A DNA stretch of 64,000 nucleotides, taken from positions 92,289,795 through 92,353,794 of the forward strand of contig NC_134843.1 in the NCBI RefSeq assembly GCF_965363235.1. Reading direction: 5' to 3'. Positions 46,480-59,497 of this stretch are shown here, in pieces (position 1 is the stretch's first letter; the number at the start of each line of letters is the position of its first letter). The notes under the pieces were generated by a model. The model was not told the DNA's origin. It made no database searches and saw only the letters and a list, made by a program, of their open reading frames with translations. Source of the DNA: Mytilus galloprovincialis (lineage: Eukaryota > Mollusca > Bivalvia > Mytilida > Mytilidae). A program made the translations under genes and the position numbers.

Positions 46480-48417
46480 TAAATCTTGTGGGATTTATCC
46501 CTCCCTAAGACAAGATACTTGTATCTACGTTGGCCATTCTTTTTTATGAAGCAAAGCAATACCAACTCTTTCAATTTGTCTTTTAGTTTGGAATGTGGAA
46601 TACTTGTGTAAAGAGTAGAAAAGTCAAATGTTTTAATACTATTACAAGATGAAAGAGAATTAGATTGTATGTACTCTAAAAGATCTTTGGAATTTTTAAG
46701 TATCCACATCTGATTCACGCCACCTCTAGAATAGGCAGTTTCACAATAACTTTGAAGCCCGTCTTTGATTGCTGATAAAATAGATGTTAATAATTTAGAA
46801 AGAGGTTTCGTGGAGCACTTGGAAGACCCAGCAATATACCGTTGTTTGTAAGAACACTTGTGTAGCTTAGGTATCCAACATAGTGATGGAAGATCTAGTT
46901 CTTCATCTTCGGTTGAAATTCCAAAGGAACATAGAACAGACCTATGATTATCCAGGATTTCCTCTTTGGTAAGTGTCGTGAGGGTATATGTTGAGTTTCC
47001 AAGTGAATTGTCAATACCGAATTCGTTTATCAAGCAGTCAATGTAATGAGTTTTACACACAAAATCGATGTTGTTTGGGGCTTTATCTGCGGGGACAACA
47101 ACATATTTGTCATGGAGGTAGGATAAGTGTTTTGCAACATTTGAGTCTTTAAAGATTGACGTAGCATGGGCATTGATACACCCATTCAGTTTCTTAATTC
47201 TGATTTGTATCAACGACCTCACTGCCTTAATCCATTCGGAAAGAGTGTCTACGTTTTCCTTCTCGCGCTTAGCCCATTGCCTGGCATAATCCTCGACTAA
47301 ATCCATCAAGATTTTAAAGTTGTATTTCCAATTGATGGATTTAGGTTCACGATATTTCGGACCTTTCGATAACACATTTCGTAGAGATGTGTTATTAACA
47401 ATGTTGAGGTCACCGGTAATAACGTATCCAGCCGGATTATATGTGAATTGGGAACTAGCACAATTGCAATCACGAGGTTTAGACTTGAAGTCGTCAATAT
47501 CGAGATCCTGCAAAACGTGTTTGTAATTGAAAATTTTAGTTACAATAGGTTTGGTATAAGAAAGGATTGGTACAGACTGGTCTTTCAAATAAGGAGGTAT
47601 TTTCGACTAATTTATGATGAAGGATATTGCCTAAGTTGACGCCATCGAGACCTTTGTTGACAAAAGAAAGATTTGTTTCATCTTTTCCAATGCGGACTGG
47701 CTTGAAAAGTCTGTGACTTGCAATATCCGAAATTATAGCTTCAAGTTTGTATTGGTTTGAATGAGGGTTTGTAACAGTGGATTCCAAACATAAATTGAAC
47801 AGAGAATGAAGTTTTAAAAGGGGTAATGAATAAAGTTTCGTGCGAATGTTATGAATACCTTACGGCTTTTGTATAAATGGCAGCAAGTCATTAATAGAGA
47901 CATCATGCAGAGAAGGTAATGTATAATGCCGATGACCATGACTGCGTCTCTGTCGAGGAGTCGAGTTGAAAATATTCATCACATTCATCGAGTTACACGA
48001 AGAACTAGATAGAATACCTATACCATCAATTTTGTCATTGCAACCATAAGGTGTCGCAGTTCCCAATTGTCTAATCCAGTAGTCCTCTTTTTTTCTACGG
48101 AGAGTCGTTGAAAGATTAAGATTGTTAGAGCTTTGGTATATCTTTTCGATAATGCGAACTGTCATAGAAACGATGGAATGATCGGGCTGTTTGAAATTCT
48201 GGTAAAGAAAGTCGTTAGCATTGAGGTTAATGTCTGATCTATGACCGCGCATACGTTTGTTTTGCCTTCCTTTCGTTTCACCGACGTATACCAATCCGCA
48301 AAGGTTGCACCCTAATCCGTAGACGACATTTATCGATTTACAATTCAGATCACCGTAACTTCTGGTGAAATATGACTTCTTGGTCAAATTGCTAGTGAAT
48401 TCCAATTGATGGATTTA
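46480..48417 (-). mobile_element. Penelope-like retroelement fragment: GIY-YIG nuclease ahead of reverse transcriptase
   Basis: The 5' part on minus (48405-47860) encodes a GIY-YIG nuclease: VVYGLGCNLCGLVYVGET (GIY/YIG pair as VVY and YVG, with a CxxC between), KRMRGHR (catalytic Arg), KEDYWIRQLGTATPYGCND (Glu and Asn). Downstream, 47787-46480 encodes the N-terminal and palm start of a Penelope-type reverse transcriptase: VVVPADKAPNNIDFVCK, LCWIPKLHK, and motif A as FDFSTLYTSIPHSKL. The copy stops after motif A, is interrupted between nuclease and RT, and is dead. Canonical Penelope has the nuclease after the RT; nuclease-first order is known from the Naiad/Chlamys clade. Its border at 48417 touches segmental duplication copy 2. 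Confidence 0.85.
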
Positions 48418-50825
48418 AACTGTCAATCAAAACATCCATGATCTCATTTGATACCTATGCAGTTGAAAACATTGTTGTATCATTTATTAAATTTTTTGTA
48501 TTTTATGTGCCAAAAAATGTGTGTTTTACTGTTGGTTAGAATATGTTTGAACAAATCTAACATGATATAAAATGCATCATGTTTTGTATTTAGTTCACAG
48601 TTGTGTAAAATTAAATTTTCATGCACATTGTATAGAAATATACATAAGTTTTATGCAATTATCCAAAATACATATCCAAACTTCAAAATGGATGGAATAT
48701 ATTACATGTAGCCCCCAGCCACATACATCACACCATATCCTTTTATCCCCATAGCAACTACCAAACTTTCATATCAAGACACTGTCAACCATTCGTATCA
48801 TAAAACGTCAAAGCTCAAAAAGTATATGTTGAATGGAACTGTTGTAACTTTTTAACTTGATCCAGGTTTCAGTATTCTGAAGTAAAGAGTTGCATCTTAT
48901 TTTTCTGTGAATGCAATACTTATGAGGCAACACTGTACCTTTGTTGTCAGCTTGGAATGATAAATACTTGGAAGATGTTTTACTTGTATCCATCTTCAAC
49001 TTTGCCAAAAGTTAATGAAGAATTCTTTTGACCCCAAAATTTACAGATACAAATTTTTACAATGGTCAGACATTACATATTAAAGGAGTATTTACAGGAA
49101 GAAAAACACTTTTTTTTACAAATCATGTCATTTTACTTTTCAAACAAACAAATTGACTGACATAGGTGTGTGAACTTGTGTCTACTATATATCCTGGCAA
49201 TAACAATGAAAATAAAATAGATATCAGTAGGAAACATAAATACTTGCAGCTTTATTCTTTTTAAAGAATTCTTATACAGTATTGACAGCTTTAATAAACT
49301 ATTTTATTCTGAAAATATAAATTTTATTTGGTTCTTCTATTGTAACTGATTCTCAATTGAAAAATATTATGGGAGACAAATCACACATCCATTGCAGGTA
49401 CCAGTTTGAATAAAAATGATCAGCCAATCTAACAGGAAGTAGTAAAAAACCGGATAAAACTTATTTTGTGAAAACTATAAAAAGCTTTATAGATTTTCTG
49501 CTTCGATAAACATTTATTGACTTTTAGAACACCCTTTGTTCATATTATCATATTTTTAATGAAAGATTTAATTCATTATGTGATATTGTATCTTAGCATG
49601 TGATTTTGTAGTTATACAGTGCCCTGCATTTAAGTAAGGGTAATTTGTTTTAATTATTAGTTTGGGCTTTGTAAGGAAAAAATTCCATAATCATCTGATG
49701 CTCTCAAGATGGCTCTTAATCCGCCTCTGTAGGTATTGTATTTGATCCAATAAAATGTATGTGGAGGAATTTTTAATTATGACTTGTTCATTGTTTGATA
49801 ATTTTTAGAAATATAAATGCTTATTTACTTTAACACAGGGTTATTTAAAATAAAAGTAAAACATTACCCAGGGTTTAAGATGTTGGTGTGTTATTTTTTG
49901 TGATGTACTGCTTATTTTAGCTTTAATAAATGTAGTTGATTGTGTCCACATTAAATGCTTCAGGAAAGACATTCTTTCATTTTATCAAATAAAGGTTACC
50001 TTTAGTTATTAAACCCAGTTAACAAAGAGGGGTTTTATAGTGTTTGTTTATTTTTCTTTCTGAACTTTGTATCTGTATTTCATCTTTAACCGTTGACTGG
50101 ATTTTCTTTAAACATTCAGAAAATAATCAGTAACTTATGACATTGTGCACCTTCAATTCAATTTTTCTAACTGGTTGATATTGGGTTTACCAATAGCAAA
50201 ACATAGAGTTAACCATAGTAAAATGGGGTTTGCCATTTCATATCTGTAACTTCGCCTACAACTAGAACTGGATTTTCCGATAGGGGGAAAGGGTGGGGGC
50301 TGGAGGTATAATTCTTCAGCTTTTCTCACAGCTTTTTTCATATAATCTTTTGTTGCATTTTTTCTTTATACAACCTGTTGAATGCTTGGAACAGTTCATA
50401 CAAGAAATGTCTTTTTAGGATGAAGACTTCCAATTTTTATCAATTTGTGCAGATTATATTGACATTTATATTAGATATAACTACAGTTTACAGATACCTT
50501 CAGAAAGAGAGGTAGCCCTGCTAGATAAAAAGAGTGAATGTTAATATGACAAATATGTAATTTATTATTTTCTGCTTTTTGATATTTTTTTTAGCAATAT
50601 GATTAATAACCTGTTAATTCCAATTCTTTGCTGTTTTTTTCTATTCATTTTGTATTAACTTTAAAGTAAAAAATTTAAAAGAAATAACTTGCTGTTGTCT
50701 TTCCTATTTTGTAGTGTTTCCTGTGTATGAATAAGCTTACATTGCCAAGGATTATTTCAAGGTCACAGGAAAAGGTCAACACATGAAATATTAAGTTGTA
50801 GAACTTCAAATTAGGAGGAAGGCCC
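48418..50825 (+). repeat. Segmental duplication, copy 2 (pair at 8700-11367)
   Basis: Collinear with 8700-11367 through ACTGTCAATCAAAACATCCA, GTTTTACTTGTATCCATCTTC, GATATTTTTTTTAGCAATAT and GGTCACAGGAAAAGGTCAAC. It lacks the foldback at 8977 and the expanded 51-bp array (one partial unit at 50800-50820). Diverged by many small changes, with no shared reading frame. Confidence 0.8.
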
Positions 50826-52534
50826 AGCATGAGAACATACCTGAAAACAGTACCTACACATACAAAGACTATGATTGATTTTTATGCAAACTAAAGGTGG
50901 TTTCAAAATGAAATGTTCTGATAATTTCTAAATCATTTCAATGAATATTTGCCTTTAGTATGCATGCAGATTTTTGACCTGTCAAAAGTGTCTATGTACA
51001 GTGAGAATTCCTGCCAAAGTACCCATTCAAACATCTCTTTACCGGTAATTAAGGATATACGTTATCTCTTATTTGCAATTAAATAAACATGCATGCAGTT
51101 TTCTTTATAGGTCCAAATTTAAAAAAAAAACACTTCCATACTCAGTTCACCTTTGTTTATTGTATAGAATCATAGTACTCATAATGCTCAAATCAATTTG
51201 ACATTAGTCCCTTTATATATGGTTCATATATATTTGATAATTTTTATACAAGAATTTCTCAAAAAGTCTACATGTATCACACAGGTTTCCCTTTTCATGT
51301 AAGTGATTATTTTGGGCCATCTTTGCTTTAAGGCGCTGACTTCTCAACATTTATTGAAGATCCTGCAGAAATTACAAAAATGCAGAACATAGGAACTTTA
51401 AGTTGACATTTACTTCAATGCCCTAAATGGGACCCTATATTTAGAAACCAAATACAGGTTGTAAAACTACACATAGAAGATGAGATACTTTCTTTGGCTG
51501 AAATCTTATCATTAGTTGGTTAATAGATTGTTCTTCATTGTCATTAATCCAGAACAGGAATAAAATTTAATACTGTATTTTAAGAGTGTAGAAATACATG
51601 ATTTTTACAATTCCCTATGTAAATAGAAATCAATCAATTACGGTTATGATTATTATGTAGTAATTCATGCCTTTAATACTTCAACCTCTTGCTCCTTCCA
51701 CATTTCTCACCATCTTAAACTTAACTATAATTGATAATTCGAGCAAAGGGGGCCCACATGACATTAGAGACCCGTAAAGATAGTTCAGAAGTATGGTCTC
51801 CATGGGAATAACTGTTGTACTGCAGTTTTATATACTTGTATATATATTATTCTAAGATAAAAACTGGTTATTATACAAAATGTCATATATATATAATACA
51901 TGTACTATTGAGTATATAAATTAACTATGAATATAAGAAGATATAAATTTAATAATAAATTCTACAAAACATAATATATTACATTGAAACAAGAATTTTG
52001 AATTGTTGGATTTCGATTTACAGGCTTTAGATTGATAGTTCATGTAGTAAGTATAGAAAAAAAATTGTTGCTTTTTCATTTGGCTTACATTTTATTTTGC
52101 TTTTTTATTTTTGCGTTATTTTGGTTGACTAGCTTGATTTGATTTATATCATTACTTGCCTTTTTTTTCTTTTTCTTTTTTTTTTTTTTTTTTTTTTGCT
52201 TTTCTAGTTATGCGTTCTTTATATGTTGAGTAAATGCATGCATGCTTTAGCTTACATATAGATATTGTATGTTATAATGTAATTTTTTTGCTTTTTTCGT
52301 TCTACATTTTGTGCTCAGCTGTTTATATTTCTAGAGAAAATGTATGCTTAAGTCCATTTCAAAGTATGTGAATTTATAAGACCACCTTAAGTGGTGTATA
52401 TATACACAATTGGATGATGTGCGGGGTGCTTTTTTATACCGTTAAGACTCTACATTTCTTGAAAATAAACCTTTAGATTGAAATAAAACATGTACGTTTT
52501 GTACCTTCAATACTCATAAGGTGATATAAATTTA
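50826..52534. other. Intergenic DNA, AT-rich, with a T-rich tract
   Basis: No coding or repeat family recognised. 52160-52198 is an almost pure T run. TATATA-rich stretches occur at about 51835-51980. Confidence 0.45.
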
Positions 52535-53320
52535 TACCTTAAAAGAGGGACGAAAGATACCTAAGGGACAGTCAAACTCATAAATCTAAAATAAACTGAC
52601 AACGCCATGGCTAAAAATGAAAAAGACAAACAGACAAACAATAGTACACATGACACAACATAGAAAATAAACAACACGAACCCCACCAACAACTAGGGGT
52701 GATCTCAGGTGCTCCGGAAGGGTAAGCAGATCCTGCTCCACATGTGGCACCCGTCGTGTTGCTTATGTGATAACAAATCCGGTAAATAGTCTAATTCGGT
52801 AGGTCACATTCATGAAAGGGAAGGGGATTGTAGTTACGACGTAAGGAACATATCCGATATCATTTGTGAAACGGTTATTCCATAACGGTCAACCAACTCG
52901 TGATGGCGTCCGTAAAATTTACGAAGGGATGATTTCAACTTCACCATTTGGAACTCTTGGTTTAATAGCTTCCTTGTGAGCAGCAACCCTCTATCAAGAA
53001 AATCATGATAGGAAATGCAAGCACAGGAATATCGTATCAATTGGGAGATATATACCCCGTATGCAGGTGCTGCTGGAATGTTGCTACTTAGAAATGGAAA
53101 TTTCACAATTGGAAAGCTGAAATCATCTCTTTTGTGGTAAAGTTTTGTTTTCAACCGACCCTCATTGTCAATTTCTAGATGTAAGTCAAGATATGAGACA
53201 GACTTAACTGTATCTGTAGTATCCTTTATCTCTAGTTCGATGGGATAGATGCATTCCACATAGTCACCAAATTTTGAATTATTTAGTGAAAGAACATCAT
53301 CTATATAAGGTGCGCTTTAA
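52535..53320 (-). mobile_element. Penelope-like element 3' part: RT from the YIDD motif to the 3' UTR
   Basis: On minus the frame opens at APYIDDVLSLNN, the catalytic YxDD of motif C. It goes on with YLDLHLEIDNEGRLKTKLY and the thumb-side FPFLSSNIPAAPAYGVYISQ, HDFLDRGLLLTRKLL and KFYGRHHELVDRYGI, ending at 52834 or just beyond. The 3' UTR runs to about 52540 and is the same repeat found at 20571-20826. It starts abruptly at motif C, complementary to the 46.5-kb fragment that stops after motif A. They are separate truncated insertions of one family. Confidence 0.8.
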
Positions 53321-53939
53321 AAAATGAATATTTAGTTTTTGATCTCACTTATAGTAAATTAATAAATTAGGTATGCTAATTTAAATCCAAAGATGCAAAG
53401 TGACACCTCACATGTTGTAGTGATGTGATATAAACATAAGACAAACTTTACCAGATCAGATAAGGAAGCACAAAACAATGGACATTTTGCGGTAAGGTAC
53501 TTCTTGTGTGATTTCTTCTCTTTTGTGTAAACAATTATTTTATGTATAAACCTAATTTATTAATTATAAGTTTGTAAGAAATGATGTTTAAATATTGAGA
53601 TGTAGTTCATATTATTATGCAGATCAGTACAAACCTTAATCTGGCCTAAATTTGATCTAAAAACAAATTGAGTTATCTCCCCTAGAACACATGTAAATCT
53701 GTATCAAGATCAGAAAGATCTTAGTTTCATATTTTATGTTTTAAATGTGTTTCTTTTTCTGTTTTGTTTGTTTGTTTTATGTATATATTTATTACAAAAC
53801 ATGGATTTCTGGTATTTGGCATATATATGAAATATTTTTTCAGGGAGTGAAATATTATGAAATCAGTCCTGATGTCTCACATGAACTATTTTCTCCTTTT
53901 TTTTTACAAATATCATACTTCACAGTTGAAGAACAAATA
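53321..53939. other. Intergenic stretch with an exon-like but unidentified segment
   Basis: At 53844 a TTTTTTCAG acceptor-like site precedes GVKYYEISPDVSHELFSP in an open frame that runs to 53945. There is no donor or neighbouring exon I can pair with it, so it is not called a gene. Confidence 0.3.
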
Positions 53940-55712
53940 TCATGATGGAAGAAAAAAACATTAGAATAATGTCCTATAATTGTCAAGGACTTCACATGAA
54001 GGAAAAACGGGGAGATATTTTTGATTATCTTAATTCAAATGATTTAAATATCTCCAGGATACACACTTTGTAGAACAGGATGAAGTTTTGATAAAAAAAA
54101 ACAATGGAAAGGCCATTGTGTTTTTAATTCATTTGCCTCAAATAAACGAGGAGTTGCTATACTGTTTAAAAATAATTTTGACTATAAAATACATAAAGTT
54201 AAAAAAGATGGAGATGGCAATCTGGTGGGATTGGATCTTAATATTGAAGACAAGAGATTTACTCTGATAAATGTTTATGGGCCAAATATTGATACTCCCT
54301 GCTTCTATGACAAATTAACAGAAATTATAGATTTCTTTGGAAATCAGCTTTGTATTATCTGTGGGGACTTCAATCTTGTTCAAAATTTCAACCTTGATAC
54401 CCATCACTATATAAATATAAACAATCCAAGATCTAGAGAGAAAACTTTGAAATTAAAGAATATAAGAATCTCGTCGACCCATTTAGAGAAATATACCCTG
54501 ATCTTAAACGATTTACATGGAGAAGGAAAAACCCTTTTAATCAATCTAGATTGAATTTCTTTTTTATTTCTGAAAGCCTTATAGATGACATTTGTGAAGT
54601 AAACATTGGTAATAGCTACAGGTCAGATCATACACCAGTTATTTTGACTTTAAAAATAAATGAATTTATAAAAGGCAGAGGCCTCTGGAAGTTTAATAAC
54701 TCTCTCCTTCAAGATCCTGAATATGTAAAACTATAAACAACAAATTACTAACACAGTTGAGCAATATGTAATGCCAGTGCATAGAGGGGATGCTTTACAT
54801 GGTATTGATAATTTAGATATTGAATTTTCAATTAATGACCAATTATTTTTGGAGACCCTTCTCCTTGAGATTAGAGGTAAGACTATTTCTTATTCAACAT
54901 TTATAAAAAGAGAAAGGACAAAACGGGAAATCCAACTGACTGAGGAGATAAAAAATTTAGAAAATGAGGTAAGTAATGAGGACATTCTTGATAAAATAGA
55001 AGCTAAAAACTGACAACTTAGAATTTTGAGACAGAACAAGGTTAAAGGTCAATACGACAGGTCAAGAACCCAGTGGATTGAAGAAGTAGAAGAGACCTAC
55101 AAATTTCTTTTGAAATTTAGAAACTCAAAACTTTGTCAATAGAACTATTAAAAAACTAGTTACTGATGAAAATACTGTAGTAGAAAATCAAAAAGAAATC
55201 TTAAAACAATCAAACATTTTTAATGAGAAACTTTACAAAAGACAAGAATGTCTTAAAAAAAGTAAACTTATAAAGGGAATTACCATCTTCGACATTTAAA
55301 TTAAATGATATCGAAAAAGAATCATTAGAAGGTAACATTTCTTTTACTGAATTAACACAAGCTTTGAAAAGGATGAAAAATAATAAAAGTCCTGGGTCAG
55401 ATGGTTTTACTGCAGAATTTTTTAAAGTATTTTGGATAGACATTGGAAAGTTTGTCTTGAGGTCAATAAATAATTCATATCAGATAGAGGAAATGTCTGT
55501 CACACAGAGGCAGGGAGTTATTACAAGTATTCCTAAAGAAGGCAAGTCAAAACAGTTCTTAACAAATTGGCGTCCATATACACTTTTGAATTCAACATAC
55601 AAACTAGTTTCTAGTTGTATAACTGAGAGGATAAAGTCAGTTCTAAACAGAATTATTAACTCTGATCAAACAGGATTTATCCCGGGTAGATTTAAATACA
55701 TGTTTAGATTCA
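53940..55712 (+). mobile_element. L1-type LINE ORF2, endonuclease plus partial RT, decayed
   Basis: It starts with IRIMSYNCQGLHMKEKR, the first motif of an apurinic endonuclease. It continues NKRGVAILF, FTLINVYGPN, CIICGDFNLV and YRSDHTPVILTL (active-site Asn, Asp and His blocks). A linker leads to the RT with MKNNKSPGSDGFTAEFFKV, GVITSIPKEG, NWRPYTLLNSTYKL and TGFIPGRF. The RT ends before motif A, so the copy lacks the catalytic core and its 3' end. Several frameshifts and stops are present (near 54050, 54480, 54735, 55015 and 55270), so it is inactive. The endonuclease and NNKSPGSDG style favour the L1/Tx1 group. Confidence 0.85.
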
Positions 55713-56028
55713 TCATTTGAAAGAACCTTATATATATTTAAGTTATATTGAAATGAAACACAGTTTGATTTTATCCATATATTTTCTGTGCAAAGGGAAA
55801 AAACTCAAACTGACTAAATAGTTCTCTAAAATTAGATATGATGTAATTTTTCAAAATATAATCAATTATATAATAACAACAACCAGTGATGACTAAATTC
55901 TCTAACATTAGATATGATTTATTAACACTAAAACATTGTTAGAATCAGCATATCAAAGAACCTAAGAATTCAATTTTGTATGAAATTAAACAAAAGTTTA
56001 ATTTAGAACCCTTTGGACCTTAATTTGG
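55713..56028. other. AT-rich spacer between LINE and inverted repeat
   Basis: No feature recognised. CTAAATTCTCTAACATTAGA-like strings occur twice. Confidence 0.35.
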
Positions 56029-57710
56029 ACTTATAATGAACAGAACATGTCCAAATATTTGGTAATTTAGATAAATCAACTGCACTAACAATTGAAAGAG
56101 CTACACAAATGTGTATTTAAAAAGCCAAATGTTTTAAATTGCAGTAAAACAGCTTAAAATCTCATGAAATACATGATAAAATATCAGCGTCTGCTAAATA
56201 TGACTAACCGAAAATAAAGCAACGTCTCTCAAGGACTGACTAGGTAGGAAGAGCCCCTGACAAACAGGTGCAAGCTTTTTATACCCGACGGAGCTATCGG
56301 GGTAACGAACGATTCTTAACTGGGGAACGAACGGGGAAACTGGGAACGGGCCTGACAAGTACGAAAAGAATCCCTGATTGCTAGAATTATGTACATTAAA
56401 ACGCAAACAGTATGTTTACGGAACATAAAAATCATCTAACTACAATTTACAATCATAATTAATATCGTTTTAATACAATAATTTTGTGATAATCGATCTA
56501 CAACCGCTATAGTATTCATACACTGTTTTACGCTAGTGGTACATAAAGTTCACCTGAGGTTACACCAGTCAACCTCATTTGCATAATCAATACACAAATA
56601 TCATTGTGCCGGAAATAGCGGCTGATGCACAAAAGTGAAAGTAACTACATAAGTTATCTCGATTATACCTCAATAAAAATGATTGAACACTGGGAAAACG
56701 GAATGAATAGGACACTGAAAGCATAACGAATTGAATTAAAAAGGTGAGAACAAGTGCCAAACTTTAAAATAGCCTAAAATCATATCATAGCCGATAACAG
56801 GTGCTTGAAAGAAAATACACATGTTTTCAACATGTTCAAAGAAATTTCGCTTGGCCGAGTCATTACAATATAATTCTAAAAATACTGCATTGATTTTGCA
56901 TTTTCTAAAACCTAATTTTAACAAAAGTCTCTTTAAATATGCTCACCCAATTGGACTATTTATAAATAAATTAGTCGAAAACAAGTCTGCTTCTCCACCC
57001 CCTTAATTAGTCAAAAACAAGTCTGCAACTCACACATTCCCCCCCCCCCCCCCCGAAATAAATAAAAAAATAACAATGTTGTGTTCACATGATATTCTTG
57101 GTATTCTTGCTGATCATGTCAGCATCAAAAAGAAAAATGCCATTATTCTATATTTATAGGTCACTGTGTGTATCAACGATGGGGAAAACTCAAACCATAT
57201 AGTCAGCTATTAAAGGCCCTGACATGAAAAATGTGATGCAATTCAAACAAACAAAAAACGGCCTTAGTTAAAATACAATTTACGAAAAAATACGACAGAC
57301 ATAAACCATGTTTACTTTATTTTAAACCTTAGATATATGTTTCATTTAAAGCTGTGAAACTGAAAACAACAAAGTAAATACATATATTGTTTTGATGGTT
57401 TAATTTCTATTCAGGGGATGATCTTTACCCAGAGGATCCAGATATCTATGGTGCTAAAGAACCACTTGTTATACCAGGAACTTGGAGTGAAGTTCATCAG
57501 AAATATCCACATCATACTCGTTATGTACAAAAAGACAAAGAAAGTCCGGAGATTTTGTTTATGATGTCAAAATCATGTGTAATGTGACCCAAGGCGATGG
57601 ACATGTTATACCTGTAACTGATTTGTCTTTCCTTGGATGCCTAGGGCAAGGTTTTAAAAACTAGGATCAGAAGTGATTCATTGTTGAAGATTATATCAAT
57701 ATCATTCGAA
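56029..57710 (+). repeat. Inverted repeat, left arm (pair 60185-61861)
   Basis: From GGACTTATAATGAACAGAAC to AATATCATTCGAA the sequence is the reverse complement of 60185-61861 with scattered single-base changes. A 61-codon open frame in the arm differs at 2 of 61 residues from its partner. Contents, left to right: a minus-strand TATA sequence (tttttata at 56276-56283), non-coding DNA, a C-run at 57040, sequence like the interior of the 40.8-kb element, and a NUDT19 terminal exon copy. The arms are 2.47 kb apart. Confidence 0.9.
57415..57664 (+). pseudogene. NUDT19: Duplicate of the NUDT19 terminal exon, left arm
   Basis: After a TATTCAG acceptor it reads DDLYPEDPDIYGAKEPLVIP, then HQKYPHHTRY, as in the last exon of the NUDT19-like gene at 13457-13701. 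The frame shifts near KDKESP, so the C-terminal NVTQGDGHVIP segment is out of frame. There are no upstream NUDT19 exons, so it is an orphan exon. Confidence 0.85.
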
Positions 57711-59497
57711 CATTTGTCGTAAAGCATTTTCAATTCAGCAGCAAAACTCTGTACTTACTCATCATTATTCTGCCGTCTACCATTGAACCTAGAAATATAA
57801 ATTTTGGTTGTATCTATCTCTGCAAATCTATTTTCTAATTCTTTAACCAGTCTTCTGTAGGATTGGGTAACTTTGCTAGACAACTGGTCGTAGACAAAGT
57901 CACCGGCTGTCCCTTGCAATCTAGGTAATAAACTTCTCTTTCTTGGACTAGCTGAACAGGTTGGCAACAGCTTCAAACCTGTTGAACCAAACCTTCCACT
58001 TTTTCTTTTCCCGTAAAAATGGGTAATCTGTTACTATTCTGTTTACTTTTGGAGACCCTGGGGCTCCTATCTTCATCACCGCTGGACTCAGAGTCACTGT
58101 CGCTCGAACTACTACTAGACGAGCTAATATGGCGGTTTCGATTACTTCTTCTTGGGGATTTTATAGCTGATGGGAAAGAGGACCTGCCTCTGTGGCTCTT
58201 CCGCGTCAGTTGCCCTACTGGGGATCCTGCTTGGCCTGCAAACTGGAAATTAATGTTTCGGTCATGTTTCTCATGACCTGCATGTTTTCTGTCATCATAC
58301 CTCTCATGACGCTGGCCATGCCATCCAGGAGTTCCATACTTTCAGTTCTTTTGGATTTGTCTGGGCTCTCTGGTACACCGTGTAGGGTAGGGGAGGATGG
58401 CATAGCTTCTCTAAGTGTTGTGGACTGCAACCTCAGATTGGCTGTTCTCGTTTTCTTTCTCAGATTCAGTGTAGGAGCACTCTGGCTCGTGGTTGGTCTT
58501 TGAACAACTGTGGTATCTGCTGTACACTCATCAGATGACTCAAACTCTTCACTGTATTCAGTATTTATTTCTGTGTCATAGGTGTCTTCACCACTGTGGT
58601 CTCTGGTTGATCTTGTTTTCACCATCTCTGTTTATTTGTATTACTATTTTTAGGTATGGGTTCGTATCACTGGATACTCTGTAGATATGGAGTATCCCAC
58701 CGCTGCCACCAATGTAATAACTGGCCAAACGGGTGTCTTGTTCCTTTGCTGCCACCACCTGTGTTTACAGGTACACAGGGAACCTTAATAGACTAGAATA
58801 AGCTAGTCTTAAACTGAGAATGGTTTAAACACGGGTGTTCTTTATATTACTAGACCAACAGGGTTAAAATACTTCTGACACATTAACTTCACTTTATATT
58901 TAACAAGAAACTCAAATAAGGAGAACAATAGGGGTAAAGAATATTCAAATACGTAATAGTCTGTGTATCTATACGCACTCTCTATCGTGTAGTTTATAGA
59001 ACAGCATGACACAGTAAAATAGAGGCGGCACCTCTAACTTGGAATCGCATATAAACTAACACTCAAGAAGTGGAAACTTTAAGGACAGTACCATCAGACT
59101 ATTCCACAAATGAATATTATCTATCTGACGATCAAATAGTCTCTTGTCTAGGCATAGCAAGAGGATCTATTCTCCCATGAGACAGTGTTATGACACCAAC
59201 AACCAGAGACCAGACTGGACTATTATTGTGTAAGTTAACTGACAAATAAACAAGGTATTTACGAGCATAATTGTGTATTATACGTAAAGCATTTTATATA
59301 ATTATATAAGTATCACAGAGAAACAAATTACAGTTTTACAACTTTTCAGAATATATTTCCAAATATGTATCCAGTTATTTATTTAAATATAACTATTATC
59401 TTCTAATAAATTATACATTAAAAATAATAGTACTTTGTTATATCATTTAATAGACTTTAACCTCCTGGAGTAAACAAAGGAAGACAAACTTCAATCA
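57711..59497 (-). mobile_element. LTR-retroelement fossil (Ty3/Gypsy-like), 5' LTR plus gag start, truncated
   Basis: On minus, an LTR of about 785 bp (59497-58713, TG...CA) is followed by a primer-binding site TGGTGGCAGCGGTGGGAT (58711-58694) that fits the 3' end of a tRNA-Leu. Then comes a gag-like frame from 58625 with an acidic and serine-rich N terminus and a Met-rich segment. It is cut off at 57710, where the inverted-repeat arm begins; pol and the 3' LTR are absent. Broken, with roughly one or two breaks in the gag part. The LTR start is inferred from where similarity with the copy at 62932 begins. Age: moderate, since the two LTRs differ by several indels. Confidence 0.75.

Noticed and set aside
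53844-53945. Exon-like segment GVKYYEISPDVSHELFSP after a good acceptor
   Set aside because: No partner exons or donor could be placed, and it abuts an L1-type LINE. Too little to call a gene.
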